From positions 1 to 64,000 of the forward strand of contig NZ_QDKL01000004.1 of NCBI RefSeq assembly GCF_003346865.1: a DNA stretch of 64,000 nt, given 5' to 3'. The notes under the pieces are model-generated. The model had not been told where the DNA came from. It worked only from the letters and a program-made list of their open reading frames with translations, and made no database searches. Positions 43,732 through 52,753 of the stretch are shown here, piece after piece. Position numbers and translations under genes: made by a program. Numbering within the stretch: position 1 is the stretch's first letter; each line of letters begins with the position of its first letter. The DNA is from Halobacteriovorax vibrionivorans. GTDB taxonomy: Bacteria; Bdellovibrionota; Bacteriovoracia; Bacteriovoracales; Bacteriovoracaceae.

Positions 43732-44886
43732 TTATAATTTTTTCTTTAAAACCATTGTTGTTAGTTTATTTGTCTTCTTATTCACAACATAAACAATAAA
43801 TGCAACGACGCGATTATCATTAATTCTTGGAGCGTGGACAAATGGAGAAGTTGTTGCATCTGCGACTTCATAGCGAACACCATTCATCTCAATCACATCA
43901 CCTTCACCAATAACTTTTGACCACTGGCCATCGACATAAGAAAAAATCGCAGCATTGTTCTTTTTGTCGTATCCACGAATTAAAATATCACCAAGATTAT
44001 TCATTGATGGAGAGAAAGCATCATACTTTGTAATTTCATCACCAATAGTAAGAACTGATTTTAAGATACCTTTATTAGAAGCATATAATTGCGTTCCATT
44101 TTCAGTTTCTGTCCATACAGCAACATCACCATTGTGGTTTACTGTATAAGTATTCATGATCTTTGTAATTTTTGAAGAAGGTTGACCATCCTTATCTTGC
44201 ATAACGATTTGCTTTGCACCCTTTTTCATATTGTATAGGTAGAGACGATCTGGTTGATTCTCTGCAATTCCTCTTCCCATTCTAATTTTAGTTAATACGT
44301 AATTCCCGCTTGTTTGAGGCGTAAATACGTATCCAATATCCTTAGAGAAACTTGAGAAAAGATCATTTTCTCCATCTAAGTTGCGCATAACAATTCTTGC
44401 TCTTTTACCACCAAATGATTGACGATAAACAAGTACATCCTCTTCATTCATGGCAACGCCAGAAAGACCTGTGAATTGTCCTTCGAAGTTCTCATGCTCA
44501 AGACGCTTACCCGTTCTTAAATTAAATGTATAAATTCCAAGGTGCTCTGAACCGTTATTTGGAGCAAAAACAATATGCTTATCACCAGTATTTCCATCAT
44601 CAAATAAGTAGAAATCACTTACTGCTTCATTTTGTGGAACGAGATAGCGCTTCATATTGTCACCATTGTCGCCACAAATAAAAGCGTAACCAGAAATTCC
44701 ACCAGCAGCTCCTCCCATTGAGAAACATACTTCACCAGTATTCATCATACGAAGTGATGTACTGATCCAAAAAGTTTGCTGAGGTAGGTTATAATTATAT
44801 TCACCTGAACTAGCTAAAAGTTCATAATTTGCTTGTGCACTCAGTAAAGTTAGAGATGCTATGGCCAATTTAAATAATTTTCTCAT
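43732..44886 (-). CDS. Secreted beta-propeller-like protein, unknown
   Basis: An about 384-residue protein with a signal peptide (about 1-20, ending AQA) and a mature part in which segments of about 50 residues recur with patterns such as DFYLFDDGNTGDKHIVFAPN, RVVMRNLDGENDLFSSFSKD and VAVWTETENGTQLYASN; these look like the blades of a beta-propeller. I start at the ATG at 44886, preceded by AAGGGGAAAG. It leads the operon with the flavoprotein and Fab enzymes. The role is unknown; a binding or scaffold function is a guess. Confidence 0.65.
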   Translation of the reverse strand: MRKLFKLAIASLTLLSAQANYELLASSGEYNYNLPQQTFWISTSLRMMNTGEVCFSMGGAAGGISGYAFICGDNGDNMKRYLVPQNEAVSDFYLFDDGNTGDKHIVFAPNNGSEHLGIYTFNLRTGKRLEHENFEGQFTGLSGVAMNEEDVLVYRQSFGGKRARIVMRNLDGENDLFSSFSKDIGYVFTPQTSGNYVLTKIRMGRGIAENQPDRLYLYNMKKGAKQIVMQDKDGQPSSKITKIMNTYTVNHNGDVAVWTETENGTQLYASNKGILKSVLTIGDEITKYDAFSPSMNNLGDILIRGYDKKNNAAIFSYVDGQWSKVIGEGDVIEMNGVRYEVADATTSPFVHAPRINDNRVVAFIVYVVNKKTNKLTTMVLKKKL

Positions 44887-45027
44887 ATCTTTCCCCTTCA
44901 CGAACTGTTGTAGTCGTTGGATATGTGTGTTGTAAGAGGCGATATCATACCTAAACGGCCACATTTCGGCTAGGAATTGACGGGAATTTTTTGGGCCAAA
45001 CAGTTAAAAATAGGATAGATTTATGAA

Positions 45028-46947
45028 ATGTCGATACTATGTAACTTAAAAAATATAAATCTCGCCTTTGGGCAGAAAGTCATTTTCAATAACGCACAAT
45101 TCTATATTGAGCACGGTGATAAAATCGGACTCATTGGCCTAAATGGAATGGGTAAGTCTTCTCTATTAAAAATTATAAATGAAGAGATCGCGCCAGATAC
45201 ATCGACTCCCCCATTTACCTTTGAGAAGGCCACGGCTTCACAAGGTCCAACGATGGAATTCAGTGTCTTTAAAGTCGACCAAAATTTCACTCTTCCAAAT
45301 GAAGACATCACTATTGAAGACTATTTTTACTTTCAGTATCGCGACTTTGAAGTTCTAAATAATAAACTTGCTTCACTTGATCTTTCAACAGAGAAAGGAC
45401 TTGCAGAGCAGAACAAAATTATGGAAGAGCTTGAACACAAGAAGTATTGGGATCTCAAAAATAATTACGAAAGTTATATCAAGGCCTTTGGCCTTACAGA
45501 TCTTTCAATGAAAGTTAAAGGTCTCTCAGGTGGAGAGCAAAAGAAAGTTCAACTTAGCCTGGGCCTAACAGCAAGAGAGAACCTCATTCTTTGGGATGAG
45601 CCTACAAACCACTTAGACTTTGAAACAATTGAACAATTTGAAGATGAGATCATGAAGTCCAATAAAACTCACGTGATCATCTCCCACGACCGCTACCTTC
45701 TCTCAAAAGTTACTACAAAAATCTTTAATATCCACTCTGGAGTGGTTTCTCCTTTTAAAGGAACATATGCAGAGTATCTTGAATATACAAAGACTCAAGA
45801 AGAGCTACGTCTTAACTCTCTAACAAAGCTTAAGAACTCACTCAGACGAGAGACCGCTTGGATGCGACAAGGAGTAAAGGCCCGTCGAACTCGCTCAAAA
45901 AAACGTGTTGAAGACTTCAATGATCTTTCAAAGCAAGTTCAAAAACTAAAAGATCAGGCCCGCTCAAAGCTTGATCTAGCAATGAATGATAGTAATCGAA
46001 AAACAAAGCAGCTTGTACAATTCAAAGATGTGGATTTTGGTTACGATAATAAAGAAGTGCTATTTAAAGGGGTAAACCTTTCAATCTTTAAAGGCGACAA
46101 GGTCGGAGTCCTAGGTGAAAACGGGGTTGGAAAATCAACTCTCATGAAATTAGTTGCCGAAAAACTTAACCCGAGCGCAGGAAATATAAAAAGAGCAGAT
46201 GATCTAAAGGTTTGTCTCTTTTCTCAGAAGCGAGATGAATTTGATCTTTCAAAATCACCTTATGATCTTCTTGGTGAAGGCGAAGACTTCATTCACTTTA
46301 AAAGTGGCCGCTCAATACACGTTGCAACCTACTTTCAAAACTTCCTCTTTGATCGCGGCGAACTTCATAGGCCTCTTTCAAGCTTTTCAGGTGGGGAGCT
46401 TAACAGGCTCCAGCTTGCCCTTAATCTTAAGATTGAAGCAGATATTTGGATTTTTGATGAACCGACAAATGACCTTGATATCGAATCGATAGAGATCTTA
46501 GAGCAAAAACTCGCCGAATTCCAAGGAACAGTCATCATCATCTCTCACGATAGGTCGTTCTTAGAAAATATTACCAATCGCGTTTGGCTCATTGAAGACA
46601 AGACCGTCACAAAATTCTCAAGTGGATTCACATTTGTTCGTCCATATCTTGAAGCAAGACAAATGGAGCGGGACCTAGAAAAACAATCGCAAGAAACATC
46701 TTCAAATAAAGAAGAAATAGCCGCACCTTCTATTAAGGAGACTCCAAAGCTTAACGACGTTCAAGTTGAAAAAATTGAAGAAGAAATTATGGAGCTTGAA
46801 GGACAGATTGAAAAGATTGACGAGCTACTTTCAAAGTTTGACTATTCCAATATGGATGAAGAAAAAAACCAACTCATTGCAGGATTAAACCAGAAGAAGT
46901 CCGACCTTAATGCCAAGATTGAAGCTTGCTTTGAAAAGCTCTCGTAA
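45028..46947 (+). CDS. ABC-F family ATPase (Uup-like)
   Basis: A 639-residue soluble protein with two ATPase cassettes and no membrane helices. First cassette: Walker A GLNGMGKSS (about 37-45), signature LSGGEQKK, Walker B ILWDEPTNHLD; second cassette: GENGVGKST, SFSGGELNRLQL, IWIFDEPTNDLD. The linker of about 70 residues between them with RRTRSKKR and a C-terminal coiled-coil with EEEIMELEGQIEKIDELL match Uup/EttA proteins, which act on the ribosome or DNA. It is preceded by no other gene within the transcript; gene function in ribosome protection or repair is family-level only. Confidence 0.93.
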   Translation: MSILCNLKNINLAFGQKVIFNNAQFYIEHGDKIGLIGLNGMGKSSLLKIINEEIAPDTSTPPFTFEKATASQGPTMEFSVFKVDQNFTLPNEDITIEDYFYFQYRDFEVLNNKLASLDLSTEKGLAEQNKIMEELEHKKYWDLKNNYESYIKAFGLTDLSMKVKGLSGGEQKKVQLSLGLTARENLILWDEPTNHLDFETIEQFEDEIMKSNKTHVIISHDRYLLSKVTTKIFNIHSGVVSPFKGTYAEYLEYTKTQEELRLNSLTKLKNSLRRETAWMRQGVKARRTRSKKRVEDFNDLSKQVQKLKDQARSKLDLAMNDSNRKTKQLVQFKDVDFGYDNKEVLFKGVNLSIFKGDKVGVLGENGVGKSTLMKLVAEKLNPSAGNIKRADDLKVCLFSQKRDEFDLSKSPYDLLGEGEDFIHFKSGRSIHVATYFQNFLFDRGELHRPLSSFSGGELNRLQLALNLKIEADIWIFDEPTNDLDIESIEILEQKLAEFQGTVIIISHDRSFLENITNRVWLIEDKTVTKFSSGFTFVRPYLEARQMERDLEKQSQETSSNKEEIAAPSIKETPKLNDVQVEKIEEEIMELEGQIEKIDELLSKFDYSNMDEEKNQLIAGLNQKKSDLNAKIEACFEKLS

Positions 46948-47028
46948 TAAGAGGCTTAATAAAAAAAGAACCTATATATGCACTTTTTCATATAATTCGC
47001 TCTAATAATCTCAAAAGCATCTAAACAT

Positions 47029-48372
47029 TTACGAGCTCTGCACTTCAAACATATTTACTAGCTTTATTATCTCATCTTTCGAATAATTATTAGATAAGAA
47101 ATCGTTTATAACCACAGGAATCTTTGAGCTTTTACCTTTTTTGTTTAAAGAACTATCCCAAATATGATTAAATCCTCTTCTATGTTCATCATTAATTTTA
47201 TAAATTGGTTTTAAGCTAATAAACAAATCATTTATCTTTTTAAAGTATCCAGTATTAAAAAATGGAACACTATCGACACTGCTATAATAATTAGAGCCAT
47301 AAAAAATTTCAAAACGTCCATTGTCTGGATTAAAATTGATAAATATAGCAATACTATCTAATAACTCTTCTAATGGGATATTATATTTATTAATGATTGC
47401 TATAAAAAAAGTTTTAAATGTAATCCAGTAGTAGATTGCAGCTTTATCTGTTTCTGCTAATTCCTCGTTTATTAGAATTAAAGCCTGTAAATCTATAATA
47501 ATCATATATTTCTTAACTTCTCTTGGTGTAAACATACAAATCCAGTCATGCTCCCCATCTTCAAGAAAAGGATATAGCCCATTACAGTTTTTAACAAAAT
47601 GCTGAAAAATAATAGAAAAATTAATAGAAGGGTGTGTTTCTATGATAAAAGTTCTAGTCTGTATCTTTTTCAAGTTCATTTGAGACAAATTATCACTAAA
47701 CTTTCTTATTCTATTTTCATACACTTCTCGATCATCATTGTCATTGTAACCAAAAACAAAAATATATTTCCCCCTACTCTCCACTAACATATCGATTAAA
47801 TGCCACTGATCTATATAGCTAAGGCCACTTCGCTCTATATCATCTAACCAAATAATATGTTTACACTTACATATGCGATCATGAAAATAGTAAATTTTAT
47901 TTTTTAATTTTTGTGAAAACTTAAAATAACTCAAAAACCGATCACTTATAAAGAAGAAAAGACCTAAAGACAGGAATATAGTAAAAAATAGTTCAAAGCG
48001 AATATGAGATAAAGAAAAACTATCATTAAAAAAGTTATTTGAAATAATATTATATAGTGGTATTAAAAGAAACTTCAGAGACTGGTATAATAGCACAATA
48101 AATATCGACGAAAGAAAAAGTAAAAAGAATTTCATCCTAAGAGAAATTAGCTTTAGTAATAGAGAATTTAAATATCGTACGCTACTGATATTTCGATATT
48201 GCAAGCTAGTTGATGAATCAACAATTCCTCCGTTATATTCTGTTAAAAAGTATTTTAAGAGAAATGACTTACCTGTACCATGCTTCCCAAGTAAAAAGAT
48301 AAACTTTACTTCTTCTTTATTTGTAATTGTATATAATAACTTTTCAAATATTTGAATATATGCATCTGACAA
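47029..48372 (-). CDS. KAP-like P-loop NTPase with two membrane segments
   Basis: A 447-residue protein with Walker A GKHGTGKS (29-36), two membrane helices inserted after it (about 82-107 and 126-143), then Walker B HIIWLDDIERS (about 172-182), whose DDIER matches the DDLDR-type Walker B of KAP NTPases. The C-terminal 250 residues are not recognised. KAP proteins are found in eukaryotes and in bacterial phage-exclusion or mobile contexts. The gene is even more AT-rich than the surroundings. The start is TTG (48372); a strong AGGGGGA lies upstream at 48401-48407, four bases before an in-frame ATT, so an unusual ATT start eight codons earlier is possible. It appears to stand alone. Confidence 0.72.
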   Translation of the reverse strand: MSDAYIQIFEKLLYTITNKEEVKFIFLLGKHGTGKSFLLKYFLTEYNGGIVDSSTSLQYRNISSVRYLNSLLLKLISLRMKFFLLFLSSIFIVLLYQSLKFLLIPLYNIISNNFFNDSFSLSHIRFELFFTIFLSLGLFFFISDRFLSYFKFSQKLKNKIYYFHDRICKCKHIIWLDDIERSGLSYIDQWHLIDMLVESRGKYIFVFGYNDNDDREVYENRIRKFSDNLSQMNLKKIQTRTFIIETHPSINFSIIFQHFVKNCNGLYPFLEDGEHDWICMFTPREVKKYMIIIDLQALILINEELAETDKAAIYYWITFKTFFIAIINKYNIPLEELLDSIAIFINFNPDNGRFEIFYGSNYYSSVDSVPFFNTGYFKKINDLFISLKPIYKINDEHRRGFNHIWDSSLNKKGKSSKIPVVINDFLSNNYSKDEIIKLVNMFEVQSS

Positions 48373-48485
48373 AACGGGTACAGTTTTTGAATTAATAAGA
48401 TCCCCCTAAAAATGAGTATTAAATGAGTTTTTTAATGTCTAATGATATTCAAAACACAGCCTTTTTATTAGCCAGGAGACGAACC

Positions 48486-48573
48486 GGTGTGCATAAACGC
48501 ACACCTCTCGACAATACTTTCTAGCTGAAGAGTAAATGGCCAAGCACCGCATACAATAGACAGGTCTTGGCCA
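48486..48573. other. Two stem-loops in the serC/KAP intergenic region
   Basis: GGTGTGC/GCACACC (48486-48492 with 48499-48505) and TGGCCAAG/CTTGGCCA (48537-48544 with 48566-48573) lie in the 206-base gap between the serC stop and the KAP-like gene. On the minus strand, neither is followed by a strong T-run, so the second is at best a weak terminator of serC. The first is followed by a tRNA-like GGTTCG run but has no tRNA fold. Confidence 0.4.
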
Positions 48574-48578
48574 GTCAA

Positions 48579-49700
48579 TTATGCGGATGCTTCATTAATA
48601 GCATTTGAAATAATTTTTGTAAGCTTTAATAGATCCTCAAGTTTCACATTGTGAAAGAGAGAAATTCTAAATTGGTTCTTACCAAGTTTACGATAAGAGT
48701 TGATTCCATTTGCAATGTTTTGATCTTCTAGAACTTTTACAAGTGCATTGGCATCGTACTTCTCATCAAGGTTGATCGTTGCAACAGATGTTGAGCGATA
48801 CTTCTCATCTTGAACAAATGCTTCAAGGAAGCTTTCCTCTTTTGCCCATCCGTAAATTAACTCAGCTTTTTTATTTGCATGCTCAACGGCATACTTTTGT
48901 CCACCTTGTGAGTTCATAAGCTTTACTTGCTCATTAAGGAAGAAAAGAGTTGAAATACTTGGTGTATTATAAGTTTGATTCTTTACTGAATTATCAATCG
49001 CTGTCTTCCAATTCATAATCCCTGGAATATAGCGATCACTTGAATTAATTTCTTCAGCACGCTTTAGTGCCTTTGGCGACATGATGGCCACAAATAATCC
49101 ACCTTCTGAAGCGAAAACTTTTTGAGGTGAAAAGAAGTAGCAGTCAATCTTTGATAAATCTAAAGGAATTTGACCTGCTCCACTAGTTGCATCAACGGCC
49201 ACAAGAGTATCTTCACTAACTGTTGGGATTGTTGTTGTTTGCACACCAGTTGAAGTTTCATTAAGTGTAAAACAAACCATGTCGGCGTCAGCGTGATCCT
49301 GAGGCTCACACCCTTGTCCATATTCACTTGCAATCTCTTCGGCCTCAATCCAAGGAATTAAGTTATGTGACTTATACCACTTATTTGAAAACTCTCCACA
49401 TGTGTAGTGAACACTTTTCTTTCTAACTAGACCAAGTCCAATCATATCAAAGAGAAAAGTTGCTCCACCGTTACCCATAACGATTTCATAACCTTCCGGT
49501 AGATTATAAAAACTTCTAAGTCCATCTTGAATTTCTTTAACAAGATTTTTCACAGCTGGTTTTCTATGTGATGTTCCAAGAAGTTCAGCTTTTGTATCAG
49601 CAAGCTTTTGGATAAATTCTGTTGGAATAAGAGATGGCCCGACACCAAAGCGTGGGTCACTTGGTACTAGTTCTGATGGTACTTTATAATTTTCGAACAT
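48579..49700 (-). CDS. serC: Phosphoserine aminotransferase
   Basis: A PLP-dependent class-V aminotransferase that makes 3-phosphoserine from 3-phosphohydroxypyruvate in serine synthesis. The 373 residues begin VPSDPRFGVGPSLIP (about 12-26), contain LLGTSHRKPAVKNLV, and the PLP Lys is in DCYFFSPQKVFASEGGLF (about 186-203). The style is of the SerC branch found in actinobacteria and archaea rather than the E. coli form. It stands alone on the minus strand. Interesting that the same window holds sdaA, which consumes serine. Confidence 0.92.
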   Translation of the reverse strand: MFENYKVPSELVPSDPRFGVGPSLIPTEFIQKLADTKAELLGTSHRKPAVKNLVKEIQDGLRSFYNLPEGYEIVMGNGGATFLFDMIGLGLVRKKSVHYTCGEFSNKWYKSHNLIPWIEAEEIASEYGQGCEPQDHADADMVCFTLNETSTGVQTTTIPTVSEDTLVAVDATSGAGQIPLDLSKIDCYFFSPQKVFASEGGLFVAIMSPKALKRAEEINSSDRYIPGIMNWKTAIDNSVKNQTYNTPSISTLFFLNEQVKLMNSQGGQKYAVEHANKKAELIYGWAKEESFLEAFVQDEKYRSTSVATINLDEKYDANALVKVLEDQNIANGINSYRKLGKNQFRISLFHNVKLEDLLKLTKIISNAINEASA

Positions 49701-49806
49701 ATTAAATTCCTTTTCTAATAGTCATTACGGCAATTTTAATTAAATTCACACCATTTGCAAACAATAACATATTGCCAAATAATAAATTCTTCTTAACAAT
49801 TGTGTC

Positions 49807-50421
49807 ATGAAAAAGTTGACCTTAACAGTTGCATGCTTTGTCTTTTTCATGACAAGTCTCGTAACAAATCAAACAAATGCACAAATATACAATATACCTG
49901 GTGAGTTCTCTCTAGGTATAGGAAATATGACAAAGTACGTTGGAAAGGTTCAAAAGGACCTTGACGGTGGACGAAATTATTTTGATTTCAATCCATATCT
50001 TCGCGCCAATTACCGCTCAGACTTTTATTGGGATAAGAAGTTAATCCTTGAAATAGGCTTAACAATTCCACAAGAAGGAGCTGATGATGCAGTTACAGTA
50101 ACAAATTTTTGGCTTCAAGCATTAATTGAACATGAGATTAGTGACTTTAGATTGCAGGCCGGTGCTGGACTCTTCTTCACTTATACGAAAATGGATGGTG
50201 AAGTTCAAACGCTTGGTAATGGAATTTCGACTCAACAATATAATACACCTTCAGATGTCCAAACGGCGGTTAATAATATTCTCGTGATAGGAAGTGACTA
50301 TCTGTTAAATAAGGACATTTTTATCAATGGCCAAATTAGTGCCTTTAATATTGAAGACGGTGATGAGCGTGCATTTAGCTATGGGCTCTCAATTAATTAC
50401 ACACTAGGTAATAAGAAATGA
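49807..50421 (+). CDS. Secreted beta-rich protein, possibly outer-membrane
   Basis: A 204-residue protein with a signal peptide (about 1-25, ending NAQ) and a mature part dominated by short beta-strand segments with alternating polar and aromatic residues (FDFNPYLRANYRSDFYW, LQAGAGLFFTYTK, FSYGLSINYTLG), as in small outer-membrane barrels. The last residues end LGNKK rather than the usual C-terminal Phe/Tyr, so the barrel reading is uncertain. The stop overlaps the next, protease, gene by four bases (ATGA), so the two are coupled. Confidence 0.6.
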   Translation: MKKLTLTVACFVFFMTSLVTNQTNAQIYNIPGEFSLGIGNMTKYVGKVQKDLDGGRNYFDFNPYLRANYRSDFYWDKKLILEIGLTIPQEGADDAVTVTNFWLQALIEHEISDFRLQAGAGLFFTYTKMDGEVQTLGNGISTQQYNTPSDVQTAVNNILVIGSDYLLNKDIFINGQISAFNIEDGDERAFSYGLSINYTLGNKK

Positions 50422-51230
50422 AAATACTTTTAAGCTTTATCTTAGCTTTTTCGGCCCAGGCCTTTACTATCAATGCCAATATACCTATTCGCTTTGCAGA
50501 TCCTGAAATTAGAGTTCACGTTGCAGACAATGCTTGCTCAAATATCACAGACAGCGCCGATGAAATTATGGATATGGTAGAAATAGCAGCAAGTAATTAC
50601 TGGAATAAAATTTCAACAAGTAGCCTTCATTTAAAAGGTGGCAATATTCAAACTGTTGATAGCGCTTATACGACAAATGGAATCTGTAATGCTGGATCAG
50701 CTGGCTGCTCAACTCAAGTACCAGATACAAATAGAGATATCCTTATTGTCTGTAACGGCAATACTGATGTTTTCACTTCAGTTGGAATTCTGGCAGTAAC
50801 CCTTCCAAATAATCTAAGTGGTGCAACAATTGTTGGCTCAGTTATTGGAATCAATGACATTGCTGGAACTAAGTATAATGACCAGACACGTGCCCAAAAA
50901 ATAGCTCTCTTTGCTCATGAAATCGGTCACGCTTTTGGTCTAGGTCATTCAAAGCTTGAGGACTCACTCATGTATTTTAGAAACCTAACAGGGCGAGAAA
51001 CTATTGGAGAAGACGACTGGGACGGAGCGACTTACCTCTACCCTAAAGAGCAGATTCCAATGTGCGGAACCATAGAGCAGATCGATAAACAGATCGATGA
51101 CAAGCTTGAGGGCACAAACTTGTCTGAACACTCTGCTGCAAAGCCTTCCGGTGGTTTTTTCATAGGTGCTATCATGTTATTATTGAGTTTAATAATAACA
51201 AGATTTACGAATCAAGAAAAAATTTGTTAA
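50418..51230 (+). CDS. Matrixin-like zinc metalloprotease with C-terminal anchor
   Basis: A 270-residue exported metzincin. A signal peptide covers about 1-16; the metzincin site HEIGHAFGLGH is at 167-177 and Met185 in SLMYF is the Met-turn, giving the M10-like layout without a propeptide Cys switch that I can see. Residues 245-264 form a single hydrophobic segment directly after Gly-Gly, followed by Arg and a charged tail ending in Cys, like a C-terminal sorting signal of the GlyGly-CTERM kind. It is coupled to the secreted barrel-like protein upstream. Substrate unknown. Confidence 0.78.
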   Translation: MKILLSFILAFSAQAFTINANIPIRFADPEIRVHVADNACSNITDSADEIMDMVEIAASNYWNKISTSSLHLKGGNIQTVDSAYTTNGICNAGSAGCSTQVPDTNRDILIVCNGNTDVFTSVGILAVTLPNNLSGATIVGSVIGINDIAGTKYNDQTRAQKIALFAHEIGHAFGLGHSKLEDSLMYFRNLTGRETIGEDDWDGATYLYPKEQIPMCGTIEQIDKQIDDKLEGTNLSEHSAAKPSGGFFIGAIMLLLSLIITRFTNQEKIC

Positions 51231-51282
51231 GAAGTTAAATTTTTTTCTAAAGATTCAAACAGTAAGTGCCGATAATCACATT

Positions 51283-51405
51283 ATGGAATCAAAGTCAGGA
51301 AAATTTATTTTAGGTATTCTTATCATTTTTCTATTTAAAGTCGCAATTGCTGACAATATGAGAGATACCAAACCACATGAAGTTAAGATCTCTGTTCTTA
51401 AGTAA
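51283..51405 (+). CDS. Small peptide with hydrophobic N-terminus
   Basis: A 40-residue open frame (ATG to TAA) beginning MESKSGKFILGILIIFLFKVAIAD, i.e. a basic start and a hydrophobic stretch of about 16 residues, then a charged tail. It lies 52 bases after the metalloprotease on the same strand and overlaps the 3' end of murD by eight bases, convergently. No ribosome site stands out. It could be a small exported or membrane peptide of that operon, or chance; the hydrophobic pattern is suggestive. Confidence 0.35.
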   Translation: MESKSGKFILGILIIFLFKVAIADNMRDTKPHEVKISVLK

Positions 51406-52705
51406 GCGCTAATTTCGTAAAGTGCTCACCTCTTTTGATATAGTTCAGATACTGATCAAATGAAGGAAAGGCCGGCGAAAAGAGAATTACTTTTGCTTCA
51501 AATCCAGCTTTAAACACATCATCCAAATTCTCATAATACTCACAATCAATTTCACGGCATTCATTACTTAAAATCTTTCCAGACTCACCAAAAAAGTAAA
51601 TCTTTCTTATCTCATTCTTGAATTCATCTAAGCGAGAAAGCTGATTATCACCTTCGCCTCTTAATTGACCACCAATGATAAGATCCACATTACCTAAGTT
51701 TTCAACTCCTTTAAGTGCAATACAAGTAGAATCCCAATTAGTGGATTTTGCATCATTAAAAAAGTATTGATCAGATTCATGTTTAATTAATTGCAAGCGA
51801 TACTCAACACCATGGAAGCTCTCACAAGCACCTTTAAAAGCATCAATATTACCTGTAAAAGCATCCCACAAGAGGTAGACGAAGTAAGTATTGATAATAT
51901 TGTGTTCACCAAATATTTTAAGTTTTGAGACATCGATATAAGAAGATAATTCAGAGATAATCTTTTTCATATCAAGATCTAGTGCATGGCCATTTCTCAT
52001 CTCATATGGAATTGCCACAGGAAGGCCACTTGGATAATAGGCCACTCCACCATTTTGCATATTCTTAAAGATTTCATACTTATCAAGTCCATATTCCTCG
52101 ATACTATGATAGCGCTCGCCATGACTAAAAGTGAGATTTAAAAGTCCGGCCACATCACATTGAAATTCCTCAATGAGATTTAACTGAAAGCTTGAAAGCT
52201 CTAGGATAATTCCCTGGGCCTGCTCTCTTTCACCACTCATTCGCTCGTAGATATAATCACAAAAAGGCACACCAATATTGCCACCTATGAAGTAATCCCC
52301 TGTCGTATCATACTTTGCACACTCTGCAAGAAAGCTAACAACAGTGGTTTTTCCATTAGTTCCAGTAACGCCCAGAATTGGAGCATCAGCAAATTTATAA
52401 GCAAGTTCAATTTCACACCAAATAGGACATGTAACACCATCAAAGATATCAATATCCTTAGAGATTCCTGGAGATAGAATAATCAAATCCATCTCTTTTA
52501 ATAGCGCATTTGAATTTTCTTGCTCCACCTTGCCCAGAATACTTCTTGTCTCTTCATATCTTGGCCAAGTCTCAACCTCACCTTGATTAACTAAATAAAC
52601 GTCCTTTTCAAGAAATGTCAGAAGGCGAAGGGCCGAGCGACCTGAAACACCGAGTCCTACAACTGCAATTTTATTATATGGATTAAGAGATTCATTAATA
52701 ATCAT
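51398..52705 (-). CDS. murD: UDP-N-acetylmuramoylalanine-D-glutamate ligase
   Basis: Adds D-Glu to UDP-MurNAc-L-Ala in cytoplasmic peptidoglycan synthesis. About 435 residues from the ATG at 52705. Motifs: AVVGLGVSGRSALRLL (about 13-28), SPGISKD, LGVTGTNGKTTVVSFL with the P-loop (about 111-126), LELSSFQL and the C-terminal NDAKSTNWDS (about 301-310). Upstream in-frame ATGs at 52738 and 52771 would overlap the divergent methyltransferase gene and lie before the conserved part. It is transcribed alone, away from other mur genes. Confidence 0.9.
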   Translation of the reverse strand: MIINESLNPYNKIAVVGLGVSGRSALRLLTFLEKDVYLVNQGEVETWPRYEETRSILGKVEQENSNALLKEMDLIILSPGISKDIDIFDGVTCPIWCEIELAYKFADAPILGVTGTNGKTTVVSFLAECAKYDTTGDYFIGGNIGVPFCDYIYERMSGEREQAQGIILELSSFQLNLIEEFQCDVAGLLNLTFSHGERYHSIEEYGLDKYEIFKNMQNGGVAYYPSGLPVAIPYEMRNGHALDLDMKKIISELSSYIDVSKLKIFGEHNIINTYFVYLLWDAFTGNIDAFKGACESFHGVEYRLQLIKHESDQYFFNDAKSTNWDSTCIALKGVENLGNVDLIIGGQLRGEGDNQLSRLDEFKNEIRKIYFFGESGKILSNECREIDCEYYENLDDVFKAGFEAKVILFSPAFPSFDQYLNYIKRGEHFTKLALT

Positions 52706-52753
52706 AGAAAAGTCCCGTTTTAAATGGTGGTTAGTCATGCTATAAATAACGTG

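Noticed and set aside
48470..48545. Possible tRNA on the minus strand beside serC
   Set aside because: A GGTTCG run and a strong hairpin are present, but no acceptor pairing, D-arm or seven-base anticodon loop can be made.
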